A stretch of 64,000 nt of DNA from Manduca sexta (GCF_014839805.1 NC_051130.1:1116001-1180000), one strand, 5' to 3'; shown: positions 37,709 through 50,198, counted from the first letter of the stretch. Translations and numbers: made by a program. The notes: a model not told the origin generated them from the sequence alone.

Positions 37709-39485
37709 AAGTAACATAATGCTGTGGAAATATAACATAATCCTTAGCAACTAAGTTGCAAGTTACCTGTAAGAGTGGACACGATATTATTATATTATGT
37801 ACAGTCAGCCCCAATAAATGTATAAGTCGGCAGGAAGTCGTTCCTCATTGATTACTTTGCAATGCATATATTTTGTCTTCATCGACTTTCACGTTCTTTT
37901 AAAGCTGACTGTATATCAGGCCAATGTGTTTGATCACGCGAACCATTCTTCTATTATTATCGGTATTAAAATGAAGTACTATATTAGTTGTGTAACGCAT
38001 GCGCAATTAGCTCACGTTTGACAATAGACGCGTCACTTGGGTAACATATCGGATGACTGTATTATGTAAAGTTTAAACGCGTTACATTAATGTTAATCTT
38101 TCATAGAATTTTATGTCTTAGTATGTATTTTATGTCTTATTGTAATGTTTATTTGACATATTTTTAAGACGAAATGAAAATTAGGTATCTGTTTCGTGAA
38201 TATTCGCTGCTCTATCGACGCTGCCTCTGTTTTCGGAGCAGAAGGCGTGATATAGTAGTATGACATCATTTCGCCTAACTAACCTTGTTTCGTTGCCTGT
38301 GTAACTGAGGAGCGGAATTTGATTTCCAGGCTTGGTATTTAATCACAAAAATTTGACTTTAGTTACTCTAATCGGTACTCAAAGTGACCATAGATTATTG
38401 AGTCGTCATACGTAACATCATAGAGTAGACAAATAACCTAGAACCGTAGACACAAACTGTATCGCTGTCCATACCTCTACGATACAGTCGTGAGTTTATA
38501 AAACAAATGAGGCAACACGCGAGTACAACGTGAGAGTAATTAGCGTGGTATTTGCGTTCCTATAACCCGTCACCTCCGACCGACGGGTCGTTGGGAAACT
38601 GTAAATAAACCTCTCACTTCATTTTTATTTTCAATATTCATATGTAGATTATACGTACACTTTTATTTTCAACTAACTTTATTAGATATTATGAGTTACT
38701 AGGTTTTGCTTGCAGCATCACACACATCACGCTATTCCCCCCCATAGAGTATGCAGAGGCGCAACCAGGTCACCCACGTTTCGTCAACCAATTTGGATGA
38801 AATGTGACACACGGAAATACCATAACCTGGATAACATATTATGTACTTATCCCTGATTGTACTGAACGGAACCTTTATACCAATAAAGATCTTTCACGCG
38901 AATTCCCGAGCACCACCTAGTCTTTCAAAATCCTTGCCCGGCATTGTATTGTAGATAAAGGAACCCGGATGAACTTGTAATGACTATGTCTCATGCTATG
39001 CAGCGTGCCTCTACAACTCAAAATAAAATACGTAACATGTAAAATGATTATAAAATTCCTGACATTTCAGTATGAAACTCGTGCAGTGACGATTACATGA
39101 GACTCAAGGCTGACGTAAAAAGCGCTATTACTGAAGATACGACCGAAGCAGATTGCTAACGTAGCATCTGTCATTTAACCGGTGTGGGTTTATAGTGGCG
39201 TGGGACTTGCGAAATCGAGTTGGGGCTATTAAAAAAGCGGGTTGATTGTGTATTTAAAAGAAGGTATAAATAGTATCATGACTGCAAAAATAAAGAACCT
39301 GCTTTGACGGTGCTGTTTTTGTTTAAAGTTAACATCGTCAGTACAGGAAAAGGTTCCATATTTCACCACAGCATGGTGCGTTTTTTTTATTTTCATAGTC
39401 GGACTAAAATGTCAAAATGATTAGGGGAATGGAAAACATTTTGAAGGCGAAAGGATATAGTTATTATATTTTGCTGGTGGTAGGA
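37709..39485. other. Intergenic or intronic DNA, one decayed repeat
   Basis: No gene is supported. A short direct repetition of 'acataatgctgtggaa' occurs near 37696-37731. At about 38755-38925 there are traces of a common lepidopteran repeat ('ttggatgaaatgtgacacac', 'ataacctggataacatatta', 'cacgcgaattccc'). The plus frame 37818-38021 has no recognisable product. Confidence 0.4.
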
Positions 39486-39690
39486 TAAATTTGATATCTG
39501 CCCGGATAGCGACCGTACACAAGGTGCTAAAAAACGTCATAGTGGCCCGCGTAAGTGTGTCGCGTTCCGAGATCAGACTGTGTATATCCGACAACTCACC
39601 GGCATAATTGTGTCGATTGTTGAGAGGTAATCTTTCGACAGTCGACACTCTATAGACCCTCACTCCACTTACCGTCAGGTGCAGTGGAAA
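39486..39690 (-). repeat. Repeat F, minus orientation
   Basis: The reverse complement aligns along its length with 48088-48306. Shared points are 'tgcacctga', 'atgtcgact'/'gtgtcgact', 'attatgccgg', 'acacacttac', 'gccactatga' and 'caccttgtgtacggt'. The minus frame 39421-39720 is a shadow. This and 48088-48306 appear to be the best two copies in the window. Confidence 0.65.
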
Positions 39691-40348
39691 CACCAAGCGA
39701 ATCCGTATAAAAAGATACAAAAAAGTTCTGTGTTAAATATTAGGTCTAATAAAAACAATGTAATCAACAAAGATATCAGTATTCTGTCTAATATCTCGAG
39801 TCTGTTATTTTGACTCGCTTCAGGTATAAACGGCAGAACAGATGTTGATACAACCTTCACTATTACAAAGCATTACTTAAGTAAACCAATTGAGACTTTC
39901 CCGCCTTCACATCCACGACCACAACTCCTGTAAGCCAGGATCAGCAGTGGTACACATTTTATGACACCGAGCGGTGACGCTTGGCAAGTATCAGTAAAAT
40001 TTATTTGTCATTATCCCGCCACGAAATTAATCAAAGAGAAAGATAGGGAGGAGTTGGAAATATTAATTGTCCACTACCCTTCATAGCGAAGCGGGAGACA
40101 AAATAATGAACTAAGGAGGCATTCAAACCTCAACGATAGGGAAGTTTCCAAGTAGATAATCCAGTTATAAAGCACCACGGGTAAAAATTAAACGTAAGTA
40201 AACATGTAATGAAATGAACTGGGGTAGGCACCGGGGCAACCTGAACACTTAAGTACTTTCGCTATTTATTTATTTGTAATAAGGTACACCAACAGCACTA
40301 CATATTGCATCAATCAATATTTTAAAAAAGCAAGGTACTACAATATTC

Positions 40349-40430
40349 GCTATGTGTGTTCCGTCTCATGACGTGATAGGGGCTAGCCTGACGCCATATC
40401 GGGCATAATAAATTGTAGGCTCTGCACCAT
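40349..40430 (-). repeat. tRNA-derived SINE (family B), 3' fragment
   Basis: On plus it reads 'tgtgttccgtctcatgacg', 'tgataggggctagcctgacg' and 'ccatatcgggca', the reverse complement of the body of the SINE at 7122-7366 ('tatggcgataggctcgcc', 'gagacggaataaacac'). The tRNA-like head is absent. Confidence 0.65.
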
Positions 40431-41149
40431 AGAAGAATATGATAGGATGAGAATAAATATTTAAGTATAAAAATCTTACTCTTTATCGTTCTATCAAATC
40501 ATATATGGAATGAATGTATCAAGACAAACAAAAAAAAACGCAGATGAGACAGAAAAAAATGTAATAACATTTCTTAAAGACTATTTCGTTACATTCATTT
40601 ATTTTGAGAAATACTCATAATAAACGAGATTAAGGCCAAATTCTATATTAAATAGGTACGTATGTGTGTGTATATTAAATTCGTTCGCAAATCGCTTTTT
40701 TAGGGGCCTCACGCCAGCTGCTACAAAATATTTTGACGAGTCTATCAGACAGAACCATTCCTAATTGAAATAAAAAATAACGCGAAATATTATAATTTAT
40801 TCGCATATTACGCAATAAACATATTAACGTGTTAGTTTCAGTAATAACATGTAGATGGCAGCACTTGTATTACTTAATCATTATTTGAGAAAACAGCATC
40901 AAGATATTTTATTGATTTTATTTGAATTCGTTAATGGGAACTGTTTTTATTGGAAATTAGAGCATCATATTTTTTTTTATTGTGACAGATCAATATAAGA
41001 CTACGCATGTAAATATGTAATTTTATAGATCCTCTCGCCCATGCTATTTGATTAGGTGGTAAGCATTACCTATATTATGTTCTTAGATAACATTAGGAGA
41101 CCCATCAGTTGGTTTTCAGATTCATGCAATAAAAACTTAAACAAAGTCG

Positions 41150-41345
41150 CCCGCCCGGTATGTAAGTCTGAACGCTATAAACTCTAAAAATACTGAACGA
41201 ATTACTATAAAATTTGGCACGGAGATAGTTTACGACCCTACAGAGGATGTAAGCTACTAATTATCTCGGGAAAATATATAACAGGACTTTCATCCTGGAA
41301 AAACTCTTTCACGCAGGCGAAGCCGCGAGCAAAAGTTAGTAAGTA
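41150..41345 (+). repeat. Decayed lepidopteran repeat with '(gcg)aagccgcgagcaaaag' end
   Basis: It contains 'tactgaacgaattac', 'aaatttggcacggagatag' and the end 'ttcacgcaggcgaagccgcg', followed by 'agcaaaagttagt'. This is a very common lepidopteran dispersed repeat as I remember it. It is decayed and non-coding. Confidence 0.55.
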
Positions 41346-41610
41346 TTATAGAGGAATTTAAATAATCTTCACGGTTACTATTATTATGCTAACTTACTTT
41401 ATAATATTTGCCTTCATATTATTAAACGAGGAAAAATAGTGTGATTAAATTCGCGACCTTTTGCACTTATGTCAATCTAGAGGCTGTTGAACTGATGGCG
41501 TTAGAATACAGAAATTATTAAATTAAATCATATCTCCATAGTGCTCTGCGCGGTCCAAGGTTATATCTTTAAGACTTCTCCATTAACGATGGGGTAAATA
41601 ATGTTAATGA

Positions 41611-42510
41611 GCGGGGATAGCGTAGTTGGGTGTAGAACCGAATGCCGAGAATAATGTCAGCAGGTTCAAATCCCATGGGCAAACCTCTGACTTTTCTGAA
41701 ATTATGTGTGTATTCTTTGAGAATTATTGATTGCTTTAACGGTGAAGAAAAACATAATGAGGAAACTTATTTTTTTTGTTTTCGCGGAGAAAGTGCCTTA
41801 TGACTACCGCCCAGCCTTCGGGGGCGACTGAGCAGTTATGTTGGGGGTCACCGTGCCTTACGACCCGGCGTTGAGCCACCCAGATTTGATCTTGACCTTC
41901 GGGTGACCGCCGGGCCGAGTCCCTAACCTATATACACGCACGGCATACCAACTAAAACTCCGCGGTGGCCGTCTTCGGCGCATTAGGGACGACTGTGGGC
42001 TTCCTCTGACTGAAATGTTTAAGTTTTCGTCCGCAGTCGTCCCTGCGCGGTGCCGCCTGTTGCGGCCCATCTCCTATCGGGGGGGGCTCCAGAAGCTCCC
42101 GCGTAACCGAAAAACGCTCTCGGCGTCAACGGCAGCATGAGGCCTACCTTTCACGCTGCCGTCCATCTCGAGGGTCATCTACAATGTGCGAGATGTGCAC
42201 AACGTACACTAAGGGCGGACGGCCCCCTGCTGCCCGCCGACGACCCCCCGATGGCCCCTATTAGTCGCCTTTTACGACAGGCAGGGGATACCGTGGTGAA
42301 ATTCTCAAAACGCCCCCATTCCACAGGGCGGATAATGAGGAAACCTGCATACTTGCGGAATTCTCTACAGGAATTTTAAGGTTATGTGAAGTCTACCAAT
42401 GCGCACTTGGCCAGCGTGGTGGACTAAGGCCTAATCCCTCTCAGTAGTTGAGGAGACCCGTGCATAGCAGTGTGACAATATTTAATACAAGGCGGATATT
42501 ACTAATATAA
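41611..42510 (+). repeat. tRNA-derived SINE (family A) split by a nested insertion
   Basis: The 5' part (41611-41766) has the A box 'tagcgtagttgg' at 41619-41630 and the B box 'ggttcaaatcc' at 41663-41673. The 3' part (42332-42510) resumes at 'ataatgaggaaacctgcata' and continues through 'ccagcgtggtggactaagg' to the AT-rich tail. Together they give the layout of 45584-45916. The interrupting DNA is flanked by a duplicated 13-bp piece of the SINE. Confidence 0.85.
41767..42331 (-). mobile_element. Non-LTR retroelement fragment inserted in a SINE, minus orientation
   Basis: The insert is about 565 bp and far more GC-rich than its surroundings. It is flanked by the 13-bp direct repeat 'ataatgaggaaac' (41754-41766 and 42332-42344). 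It begins on plus with a T-rich tract, so on minus it ends in an A-rich tail, which together with the duplication indicates target-primed retrotransposition on the minus strand. On minus it starts near 'ccgccctgtggaatggggg' and carries 'gtcgtaaaaggcgactaata', a phrase I associate with lepidopteran non-LTR elements. The minus frame 41858-42070 and the plus frame 42137-42379, which runs across the insertion boundary, are not genes. Confidence 0.8.
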
Positions 42511-42657
42511 ATAATTTTAACTGATCTAAAACGACATCATTTCTAACGTCAAAAATTCGGTACAAACTGGTTTAATTAAGCTCTACATAATAATCCACTG
42601 AGCTCGTCAATCTCCCAACAACCTTTACACCAATAGAGATAGTCTTATATCACTTCT

Positions 42658-42850
42658 TTGTTATATTATCTTACTAATATTATAAATGCGAATGTTTGTA
42701 AAAATGCTTGCTTTTACAAATTACGATTTACTTTTCGCGAGAAAAATGATACCAGGATTTTTATTCTCAGAAGAGACTATCACGTGGACGGACCAGCACG
42801 CAAAATAAAGAAATTTTTCCATCTTGATTATTTAAAATTCTTCATTTAGT
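42658..42850 (+). repeat. Dispersed repeat 'ctaatattataaatgcgaa'
   Basis: It starts 'ttactaatattataaatgcg', a very widespread start of lepidopteran non-autonomous elements. It contains a hairpin 'tttgtaaaaatgcttgcttttacaaa' (about 42694-42720). The same small hairpin type occurs in the duplication ('ttgtaaaagtaatagctttt' at about 14203). The plus frame 42658-42849 is a shadow. Confidence 0.55.
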
Positions 42851-45353
42851 AAACAAAACCAAAATTAATTAGATGCTATTGCATAATTAATTAAAGACGT
42901 TTGGTTTTACAACTAGTCTGTAGGCGCGGTTGCGCCTGTGTCCAGTGTAAGGTAAAATGTTTTTGTTTTGCATTAATTATGATTAGTGTCCATTCTCTCC
43001 TGAGAATTTAAGAATGAACGGTTCCAGATCTATTCATTTCATACCGATTTTAACATATTTTTATCCTCTTAAACTTCAATTGTAAGGTATTTTTTCCGAT
43101 AAGAGAGGCACAGAGTGACATTTATTGGTATATATATAACTATTCTTTGGTTGCTGCTTCCTTGCCTCGGTACTTGGTATTGTCTGGAAATAATAGAAAT
43201 TAAAATAAAACATCTAATTCAATGAAAATGAAGCTTTTATATTAGAGAAATATTTTTGAATTGATTAATCGTTGCATAAAATATCTACTTAACAAAATAT
43301 CAATGAACATACAAAACTTAACTCTTTACAATACTAATATAGATTTAAATATAAGCCACAAACCAGTATCATATGACAGACGAGTGAAGAGGTGACTTTG
43401 TGTCACAAAAACTATTTATCGACTAAATCGAGAATAGACGAGTCGTTGACCCATCTTGTAGAAATGTCATTATTTTATGCTTCTTAGAAGTATTTGATTT
43501 TAACTTTTGTTCGTGCCTAAAGCCGTTTGAGGGGATGAAGTAGCTTCTTAGTAATGGAAGATTTTTTATATTGATATTCATACATACAAATAAATTTTAC
43601 CTCTTTATAAAATAGCATTAACTTGTGCTATCATTTCTAAGGATTTTTATTCTTGAAGGCAAAAACCTATAATAGATTTATTTTAATATAAGAATAGGTA
43701 CTAGGTAAGTAATGGCTCTCAACCTTCTATAGATTAATGTAAGAATATTTACGAAGGAGGTAATGGCTCTGAACAGTCGCCAAAATCCTCTACTTAACAG
43801 ACAAATGTTCGCACATAACAAGATATCCTCGAATGGCAATGTACACATTTGTCATGACACCGTTACCACTAAGGTTCCAAAAAAATGCGCTAGAATTCTA
43901 AATAATTAACCAAATCAGTTGTTACTAGATCATCTTTGGTTTCTATACTGTTTGTTTCCTTTTTTGTTAATGATTGTATTACGTTGTATACACCGATGAT
44001 TTAAACTGAATGTAAGACTCTTTAATCAATAATTATTGTTCAAGTCCATAGCGTTGTATCTTTTTAAATAAATATAAAAAAAAACCAAGCCTTTCGCTAG
44101 TTGTCTCCTGGCTGCTCCCAGAACGTTACCCTAAACAACCCACTATGGCTTAAACTATAGATTTTACCATATGTACCGTCGCTGAACAGTCCAACACGAA
44201 ATATATCCGGAACCCACTGACAGGTTTTATTTCACATCTCATAAATCAGTCAGTTGATTCTTTGTTTTGTGATTTATTAAGTTTTCAATGTTCTCAGAAG
44301 GTGTAATCAAAGGTCTTGTGTCTAGCGCTGCGTTTTGCTTTTATATTAGTTCGAAAAGAATTTTGCATTTTTATTTTAAAACTAAATGATGTGACAAGAC
44401 GCTCAACTGTTTCCACAACAGCCTATGAACAGTAACAGAACCAAGTAGCTTAAACTAATAAACACTGACTATACTTGCGAACTCTAAGTTTTTTATACAG
44501 GCTCGAGAATTTGACCATACTGCACCTCATGGGAATACAGTGAGTACCTTCCTAATTATTAATGTCTCATTCTCTCCCAGTCACCGTCCTGAGCCGAGGT
44601 TCGAGGGAGGTTAGCCGGTTAGTGGGTTGCCCTCAGCATGGCCAATGAATTTTTCAAAGGTCGCGAGAGAGGGTCCGGTGTGTTTGTATAAGCCGACCCT
44701 TGTCTAGCTAACAAACGTATGTAATGTTAAAAAAAACAATAAAGATGAGAGTCGGTGAGAAAAGTGATAATTAAATGTTTACTTCCTCGTTTCCTTCTTA
44801 GTTCTTTATTCTCGCAAAGCAATTGTGTATCTTAATTATAAAATATTTACAAAAGAAATCTACAAACTAAACTATGCAGTAATTGATTGATTTACAAGTA
44901 CTTCTTTTTGGTACAGTTTTTGTTAGAGATCCGGGAACTCCAAATGTGTGTCGCGTTCATTCTTTTGTACCGAAACTACAAGAATAGATATTTTAATTAA
45001 TACAATATATAATATCTTGATTGATTTGGCATTAATTTGACAAATGGAACAACTTTGATTTATTTTATTAACTATTTTTGGAATAAGTAATTAAGTTTTA
45101 GTGGTTTTGATACAATAAAGATTTTCATTTTGGATAGTGGATATCTGAATACAACTATATGGGGCACAAGGAATTCGCCCACTGAATGTCTATCTAATTA
45201 CTCAATAAAGAACTTTGAATAATAAAAACTTGAGTTTTAAATTCTATAAAACCTAGCAATTATAGTGGTTTTAATATCCTCCAACTGGAGTACAACAGCA
45301 CTGAGGATAGTAATATACTTATCAGGGATACTTTTACATATTTATAGTATTTA
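42851..45353. other. Gene-free AT-rich stretch
   Basis: I find no supportable gene or RNA. Retroelement-like 3' tails occur at about 44057-44093 ('aaataaatataaaaaaaaac') and near 45203-45232 ('aataaagaactttgaataat'). The GC-richer patch 44575-44720 ('gaggttagccggttagtggg') is unassigned, ends near 'aaaaaaaacaataaagatga', and may also be a retroelement end. Confidence 0.4.
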
Positions 45354-45560
45354 TAATGATTTCTTATGTTTACGCGAATGTTAGACATTGAAATTAAACT
45401 AATTTTCGGATTCTATCGCGGTTAGTATTTTATTTTCTCCCGACGTTTCGAAGACTTTGCAGTCCCCGTGATCATAAAGGCTGCAAGTCTTCGAAACGTC
45501 GGGAGAAAAATAAGCAGGATAGTATCCGAAAAATAGTTAATTCACTATTTATAATGTTAA
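45354..45560. repeat. Palindromic 'gacgtttcgaagac' element, complete foldback
   Basis: The left half reads 'aatgatttcttatgtttacg', then 'ttttctcccgacgtttcgaa' at about 45430-45449. The right half reads 'cttcgaaacgtcgggagaaa' at about 45489-45508. The central arms are close inverted repeats separated by some 40 bases, and outer segments also pair in part ('cggattctatcgcgg' against 'ggatagtatccg'). It lies immediately 5' of a SINE. There is no coding capacity, so it is a MITE- or foldback-type non-autonomous element. Confidence 0.75.
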
Positions 45561-45583
45561 TTATTTTATGCTGGTAAAAAAAA

Positions 45584-45916
45584 GCGGCGATAGCCTAGTT
45601 GGTGTGGAACGGACTGTCGAGACGAATATCCGCAGGTTCAAATCCCAAGGGCACACACCTCTGACTTTTCTAAAAAAATATGTGTGTATTCTATGTGAAT
45701 TATCGCTTGCTTTAACGGTGAAGGAAGACATCGCGAAGAAACCTGCATACTTGAGAAATTCTCTATTGGGAGTTTTCAGGGGTGTGTGAAGTATACCAAC
45801 CCGCACTAGGCCAGCGTGGTGGACTAAGGCCTATTCCCTCTCAGTAGTAGAGGAGGCCCGTGCCCAACAGTGGGACAGTATTATAATACAGGGCCGATAT
45901 TATTATTATTATTATT
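45584..45916 (+). repeat. tRNA-derived SINE (family A), intact copy
   Basis: This is the best-preserved member in the window. It has a tRNA-like head with the A box 'tagcctagttgg' at 45591-45602 and the B box 'ggttcaaatcc' at 45635-45645, then a body and the end 'agtggacagta'-like 'cagtgggacagtattata', with an (ATT)n tail at about 45898-45916. The boxes provide an internal RNA polymerase III promoter. Frames 45561-45806 (minus) and 45568-45789 (plus) are shadows. Other members are at 3648, 20791, 41611, 59784 and 63952. Confidence 0.9.
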
Positions 45917-47112
45917 TCACAGACATAGGTAATTATTTTTGATTGTCTTATTTACTTTTATGTGTGTATGCTTGTATCTTTAAATATTAAGTGACCTTGA
46001 TACACCCACCCAACTTCTATATCTCTGTACCACCGCGCCGTTTGGTTGACTTCACGGCGATATACATTGGTGTATAAAGTGCAAAATAAATAAATATACA
46101 GTGAAGTCATTCAGAAATTCACTCACAAGTCGAAGATCTGAGGAACTTGTGAATTCCAACATTAAAAGTTTCTTCTAACAAAGTCATGTCACGAAACCGG
46201 TTCATAATATTGACATTTAATAACGATTTATAGAAAAATATTTATAGAAATCATAAATTCGCACATTAACATTTCTTTTCAATTAACACATTTTATTTAT
46301 TAGTATCCAATATTTTCGTTTATTTTGCGTATCATTGATATAAGGTCACGCCTATATCCCAAAGTCATAATTAGAGGTGACGGTTTATATCCAATATTTC
46401 TTAGTTTGTCTTCCTCCTGATTTAGAAGGCGACCTTGTCATCCACGTCATCATCAGCTATAGTGTGTCTACTGCTAAATTCAGTCTTAAAGATTTAAAGG
46501 TAGACCTATTGGACCCTATCACCGTACGGAGAGCAAATCAAATCCCGTGTCAATCTTTCGCAGAGGTGAAAATTAACCCGGGTTAGGTTAAATCTCCTAC
46601 AATAAGTATTAAATGGCTTACGATCGATGTTTTAAAATAAGGTTGATTTTTGCGTGAAAACTTCTTTTATTAACTTGGATTAATTAGCAAAATCAAATGA
46701 TTAATTATGATTAACCCGTAAACATTGTGGTTATTGAATAAAATAATTAAAAAATTTAACCCATATAATGGGACCCTGCTCAGTAGTAAACGTATTAAAA
46801 AAAATATTCCAATTGCCTGGCCAGAAAGCTGAATATAGAAAAGCAAAAATTACGCCAAGAAATCCTAAATAAAAAATTGTCCGTCTGAAAATACCATATG
46901 AATGACTGTCACGTTCCTCATTTTATCTTAACGACTCAGTTTGGACAAATAAAACACGAGAAATAATTAAAACCTGTTTAGACATTAAGATGAACATTAT
47001 GTCAGAGGTCCTCATGAATCTACTGCTTTAAAATAAGTTTCCGATACTATCAAATGTCGTTTTTAATGATACGCGTGTTCTAAGAGGGATATATTGAGGT
47101 TACTAGTTGAAA
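45917..47112. other. Gene-free stretch with one retroelement-like tail
   Basis: Near 46060-46105, 'tatacattggtgtata' is followed by 'gtgcaaaataaataaata', resembling a retroelement 3' end. The plus frame 46377-46586 has no recognisable domain. I see nothing else. Confidence 0.4.
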
Positions 47113-47215
47113 TGAAACTATATTGCGGATTTATCATGGTTTTTATATTTTCTCCCGTCGCGTCGTTTCGAAGACTTTGCAACCTTGATAGTTACGTGGC
47201 GGACTGAGGAGAATT
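47113..47215 (+). repeat. Palindromic 'gacgtttcgaagac' element, half copy
   Basis: It contains 'attgcggatttatcatggtt', 'ttttctcccgtcgcgtcgtt' and 'tcgaagactttgcaacctt', ending near 'ggactgagga'. It is a plus-strand half unit. A further scrap of the family ('aatgatttcttatgcg') is at about 49796-49811. Confidence 0.65.
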
Positions 47216-47860
47216 AGTTAGTAATATAATTCTATTTCAATATCTAATAAGTTTAGTAGTTTCTCAACTTAGTGTTAAACATCTCGAAATACCGAGCGAT
47301 GGAAAACATTGGTCGACTGTTGTGACCATTTCATTGTACTATTTACATCCTACACCCAACAAAACATCACAGTAGCTATCTCCGGCGCATTAGTCTTAAT
47401 AGTCGATCATTTCCGCTGCAACAAATATTTTGTTAATTGTATTATATACATTTTTTTTTTGGCTTTTTATGATTTTTATTGTCCAGAACGGTAAATAAAA
47501 AAATAATAATGAGGCCCTTTTCTGTCATATCACATAACGGCTTCTATGCAGAGGCGTGCAGCATTTACAAGATAGAGACGTATGCGTCGACGCGACGTAT
47601 AGACTCCATCTTCAGAGTTAAATTAACTTTTGCGTAAATTGATCCCTGTCAATTGTCGCTTTGGTGGACACGGCGGTGGTCACTTCATTAGACGTTGTTT
47701 TATTCATCTTTTTAACATATACAATTATCACGCCATTGTTAGGTGGGTATAGGTAGACACTATGAATTGCCACTTGCGTGTTGATGTTGTCATACTATAA
47801 TACTATTTTTATAGAGGTAACGTTTGTAAGTCACCTTTAGAGTTATTGAATCATTATAAA

Positions 47861-48010
47861 AATATTATAACCGACTTCAAAAAAGGAGCAGAGTCATGTT
47901 CCACTGTATAAAGTTTATGTATGTTACCCATTCTCCGTCAATTATGGACCAAGTTTGAGATATTTTTTTGGTTAGATTTCGTATAACTCCTAGTTGGTAC
48001 TATTATAATT
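47861..48010 (+). repeat. Dispersed repeat 'aaccgacttcaaaaaagga'
   Basis: It starts with 'ttataaccgacttcaaaaaa', a phrase I know as a frequent lepidopteran repeat end. The following 150 bases are non-coding and the right boundary is uncertain. Confidence 0.55.
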
Positions 48011-48087
48011 TTATTGGTATGGAACATTGGGATTCGAAAATGCAGAAGTATCTTTTATTTTTTAATAAGGGCACGACTAAATTACTC

Positions 48088-48306
48088 CGCTGCACCTGAT
48101 GCCAATAGAAAATAGAGGTCCAATAGAATGTCGACTGATGAGAAATGATTACACTCGGCAGTGCATACTATTATGCCGGCCTGTGGGAACCGGATGTACA
48201 CAGACTGATCCCGGAACGCAACACACTTACTTGGGCCATTATGGCGGGTTTTAACACCTTGTGTACGGTGGTCGCTATCCGGGCGGATATAAAATATATC
48301 CTGCTA
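48088..48306 (+). repeat. Repeat F, plus orientation
   Basis: It matches the reverse complement of 39486-39690 from 'ctgcacctgatg' to 'gatataaaatatatcctgct'. Overlapping frames on both strands (48145-48378 plus, 48171-48392 minus) simply reflect the repeat. No terminal repeats or tail are evident, so it may be an internal or 3' part of a larger transposon. Confidence 0.65.
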
Positions 48307-50198
48307 GCTGCAAGTGACTGCTCAGAATTAATGGGATTGTCTATAATTTTATTGTGTTGGGTTCGGTATAATTCATAGCTGTAGAAAGGCATAAAGTTAA
48401 TAAAACAAAATTTATTTTACATTTAAAAAAATAAGAACTAGTTTGAAAGCATTAAGATAATCGTTATGTCAAAGGTCGCCATAAATCTTCAGCTTAAGAT
48501 AGTTTAAATGGATTGCATTAAATTCTAGCAAGTGCTTAAGATATTGTGCAATGTGAACGAGCATCTTCCGACGCGACGTCCTTCGGCGTCCTTCTAACGG
48601 TGCATCTACACTGCTGTTACATAATGTTGTCTCAGCATTTATTGCTCAATATTATCGTAAAATAAAATTTTAACAACATTGTAATTGCTCCCTTAGAACT
48701 AAAATCACCTAAATCAAAAAAGGGTATTTGTGAGAAATGAATAAAAAAACTTAAAGCAATTTTGAAGGTAGTGTATTGGGCGGTCGTCGAAAGTGAAAAT
48801 CTCTGTTTTTATTCTATAATTATGTCTTTCTCGTCATATGTTTATAGAGCAAATTTTGGAAGGTCGTTATTTAATAAAATTCGGAAATATATAACTTTTG
48901 GGTTAGGTCACTTTAGTTCTTAGGGTGCAATATTATGTTTTATTTCTAAGCCATAGATTTCCGTGGGCAAGTATCGTAATTAGTATCTCTGTTGTATTTT
49001 GACATGAAAGCGAAAACAAACCGTGTAATTATTGGGCACTATGAGTCTATATATTATCTCAATATTACGATCCCAATGCAATGCCATAGAATTCATTGTA
49101 ATTCAAAATTCTAGATAGCGTTGCTGTTTACAAGCCCGGCGCTCAATCAGGCGAGCAGTTTGCGCGTCTCATCATTAAAAATATATATTTCATATGTACT
49201 GTTATTTTTAATTGCGACGTATAACTAAAGAAGTAACTTTAAAAATAAAGAGATTAATAGTAAAAAATATATAACTCTTGTGTGGGAAAACCCTAGCAGC
49301 TGAGACTTGGCAATAAGAAGTCGCGATAGGTTGCTATGCGATGAGTGTAATCTATTCACATAGGGCGTGTGATGTCTAACATTAGACGAATATTTGGTTC
49401 ACTTTTATCATATTTTAATAAATTAATAGTGCAATGACTTCTTTGTGACGAATTTTATTAGCATTATTTAAAATCGTCATGTATTTATTACATTACCAGC
49501 TTTGGCCCGCGACTCCGCGTAATAACTTTTTACGAGATATTTCTAAATCGGTTCCGTAGTTCTAAAGATTAGCCTCTCAAAAAGTTACAAACCACTCCTC
49601 TTTATAATATTGGTATAGATTTTATTTATTTATTGAATTTTCATAGCATACTATCGCGTAGCCGCGTGAATGCCTTCCCAAAATTAAAGTCTTAGAGCGC
49701 ATTACCGGCATAGAAAGTTTACGTATCCCAGCGGTACATGATCTGTACAGAGATCTGTATTATGTGTGCCAAAATTCGTGATCAAATAATATCTAATGAT
49801 TTCTTATGCGTATGTTAGATATTCGAAACATAAGAACAGCTTAAATATCTAAATATCATAACTATCTACAGTATGATATACAACATCACAATTTCCCCAT
49901 TAATACTAGGCAATAGTAACACCCACATTTCTTGAAAGATAGGTTTCGAGCAATAAGAGGCAAACATATTACCTTTCTAGGCACAATTCGAAACTTCAGG
50001 CTAATACTAAACAGAAAAATCCACTATCTCTTTACCTGACCCCAAGACCTCAATTATACAATTAGCAAGATTCTATCGTAATATAAGAAATAGGATTAAT
50101 TTACATTTGTAATAACAGATAAAACTAATCAGTGTTTTGTTTCTTGGGTGTTCAAATTATTTTACGTAACGAAAGTAATTAAAACTATTAAGATAAAC
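48307..50198. other. Gene-free stretch with repeat scraps
   Basis: A repeat-C-like 3' end occurs at about 49138-49180 ('gctcaatcaggcgagcagtt'). A decayed common repeat in minus orientation lies at about 49490-49620 ('cccgcgactccgcgtaataa' to 'ataatattggtatagatt'). I see no gene. Confidence 0.4.

Noticed and set aside
42137..42379. 80-codon plus frame starting 'MRPTFHAAV', with a CxxC pair
   Set aside because: It reads the antisense of the nested retroelement and continues across the insertion boundary into the host SINE, so it is a fusion by accident.
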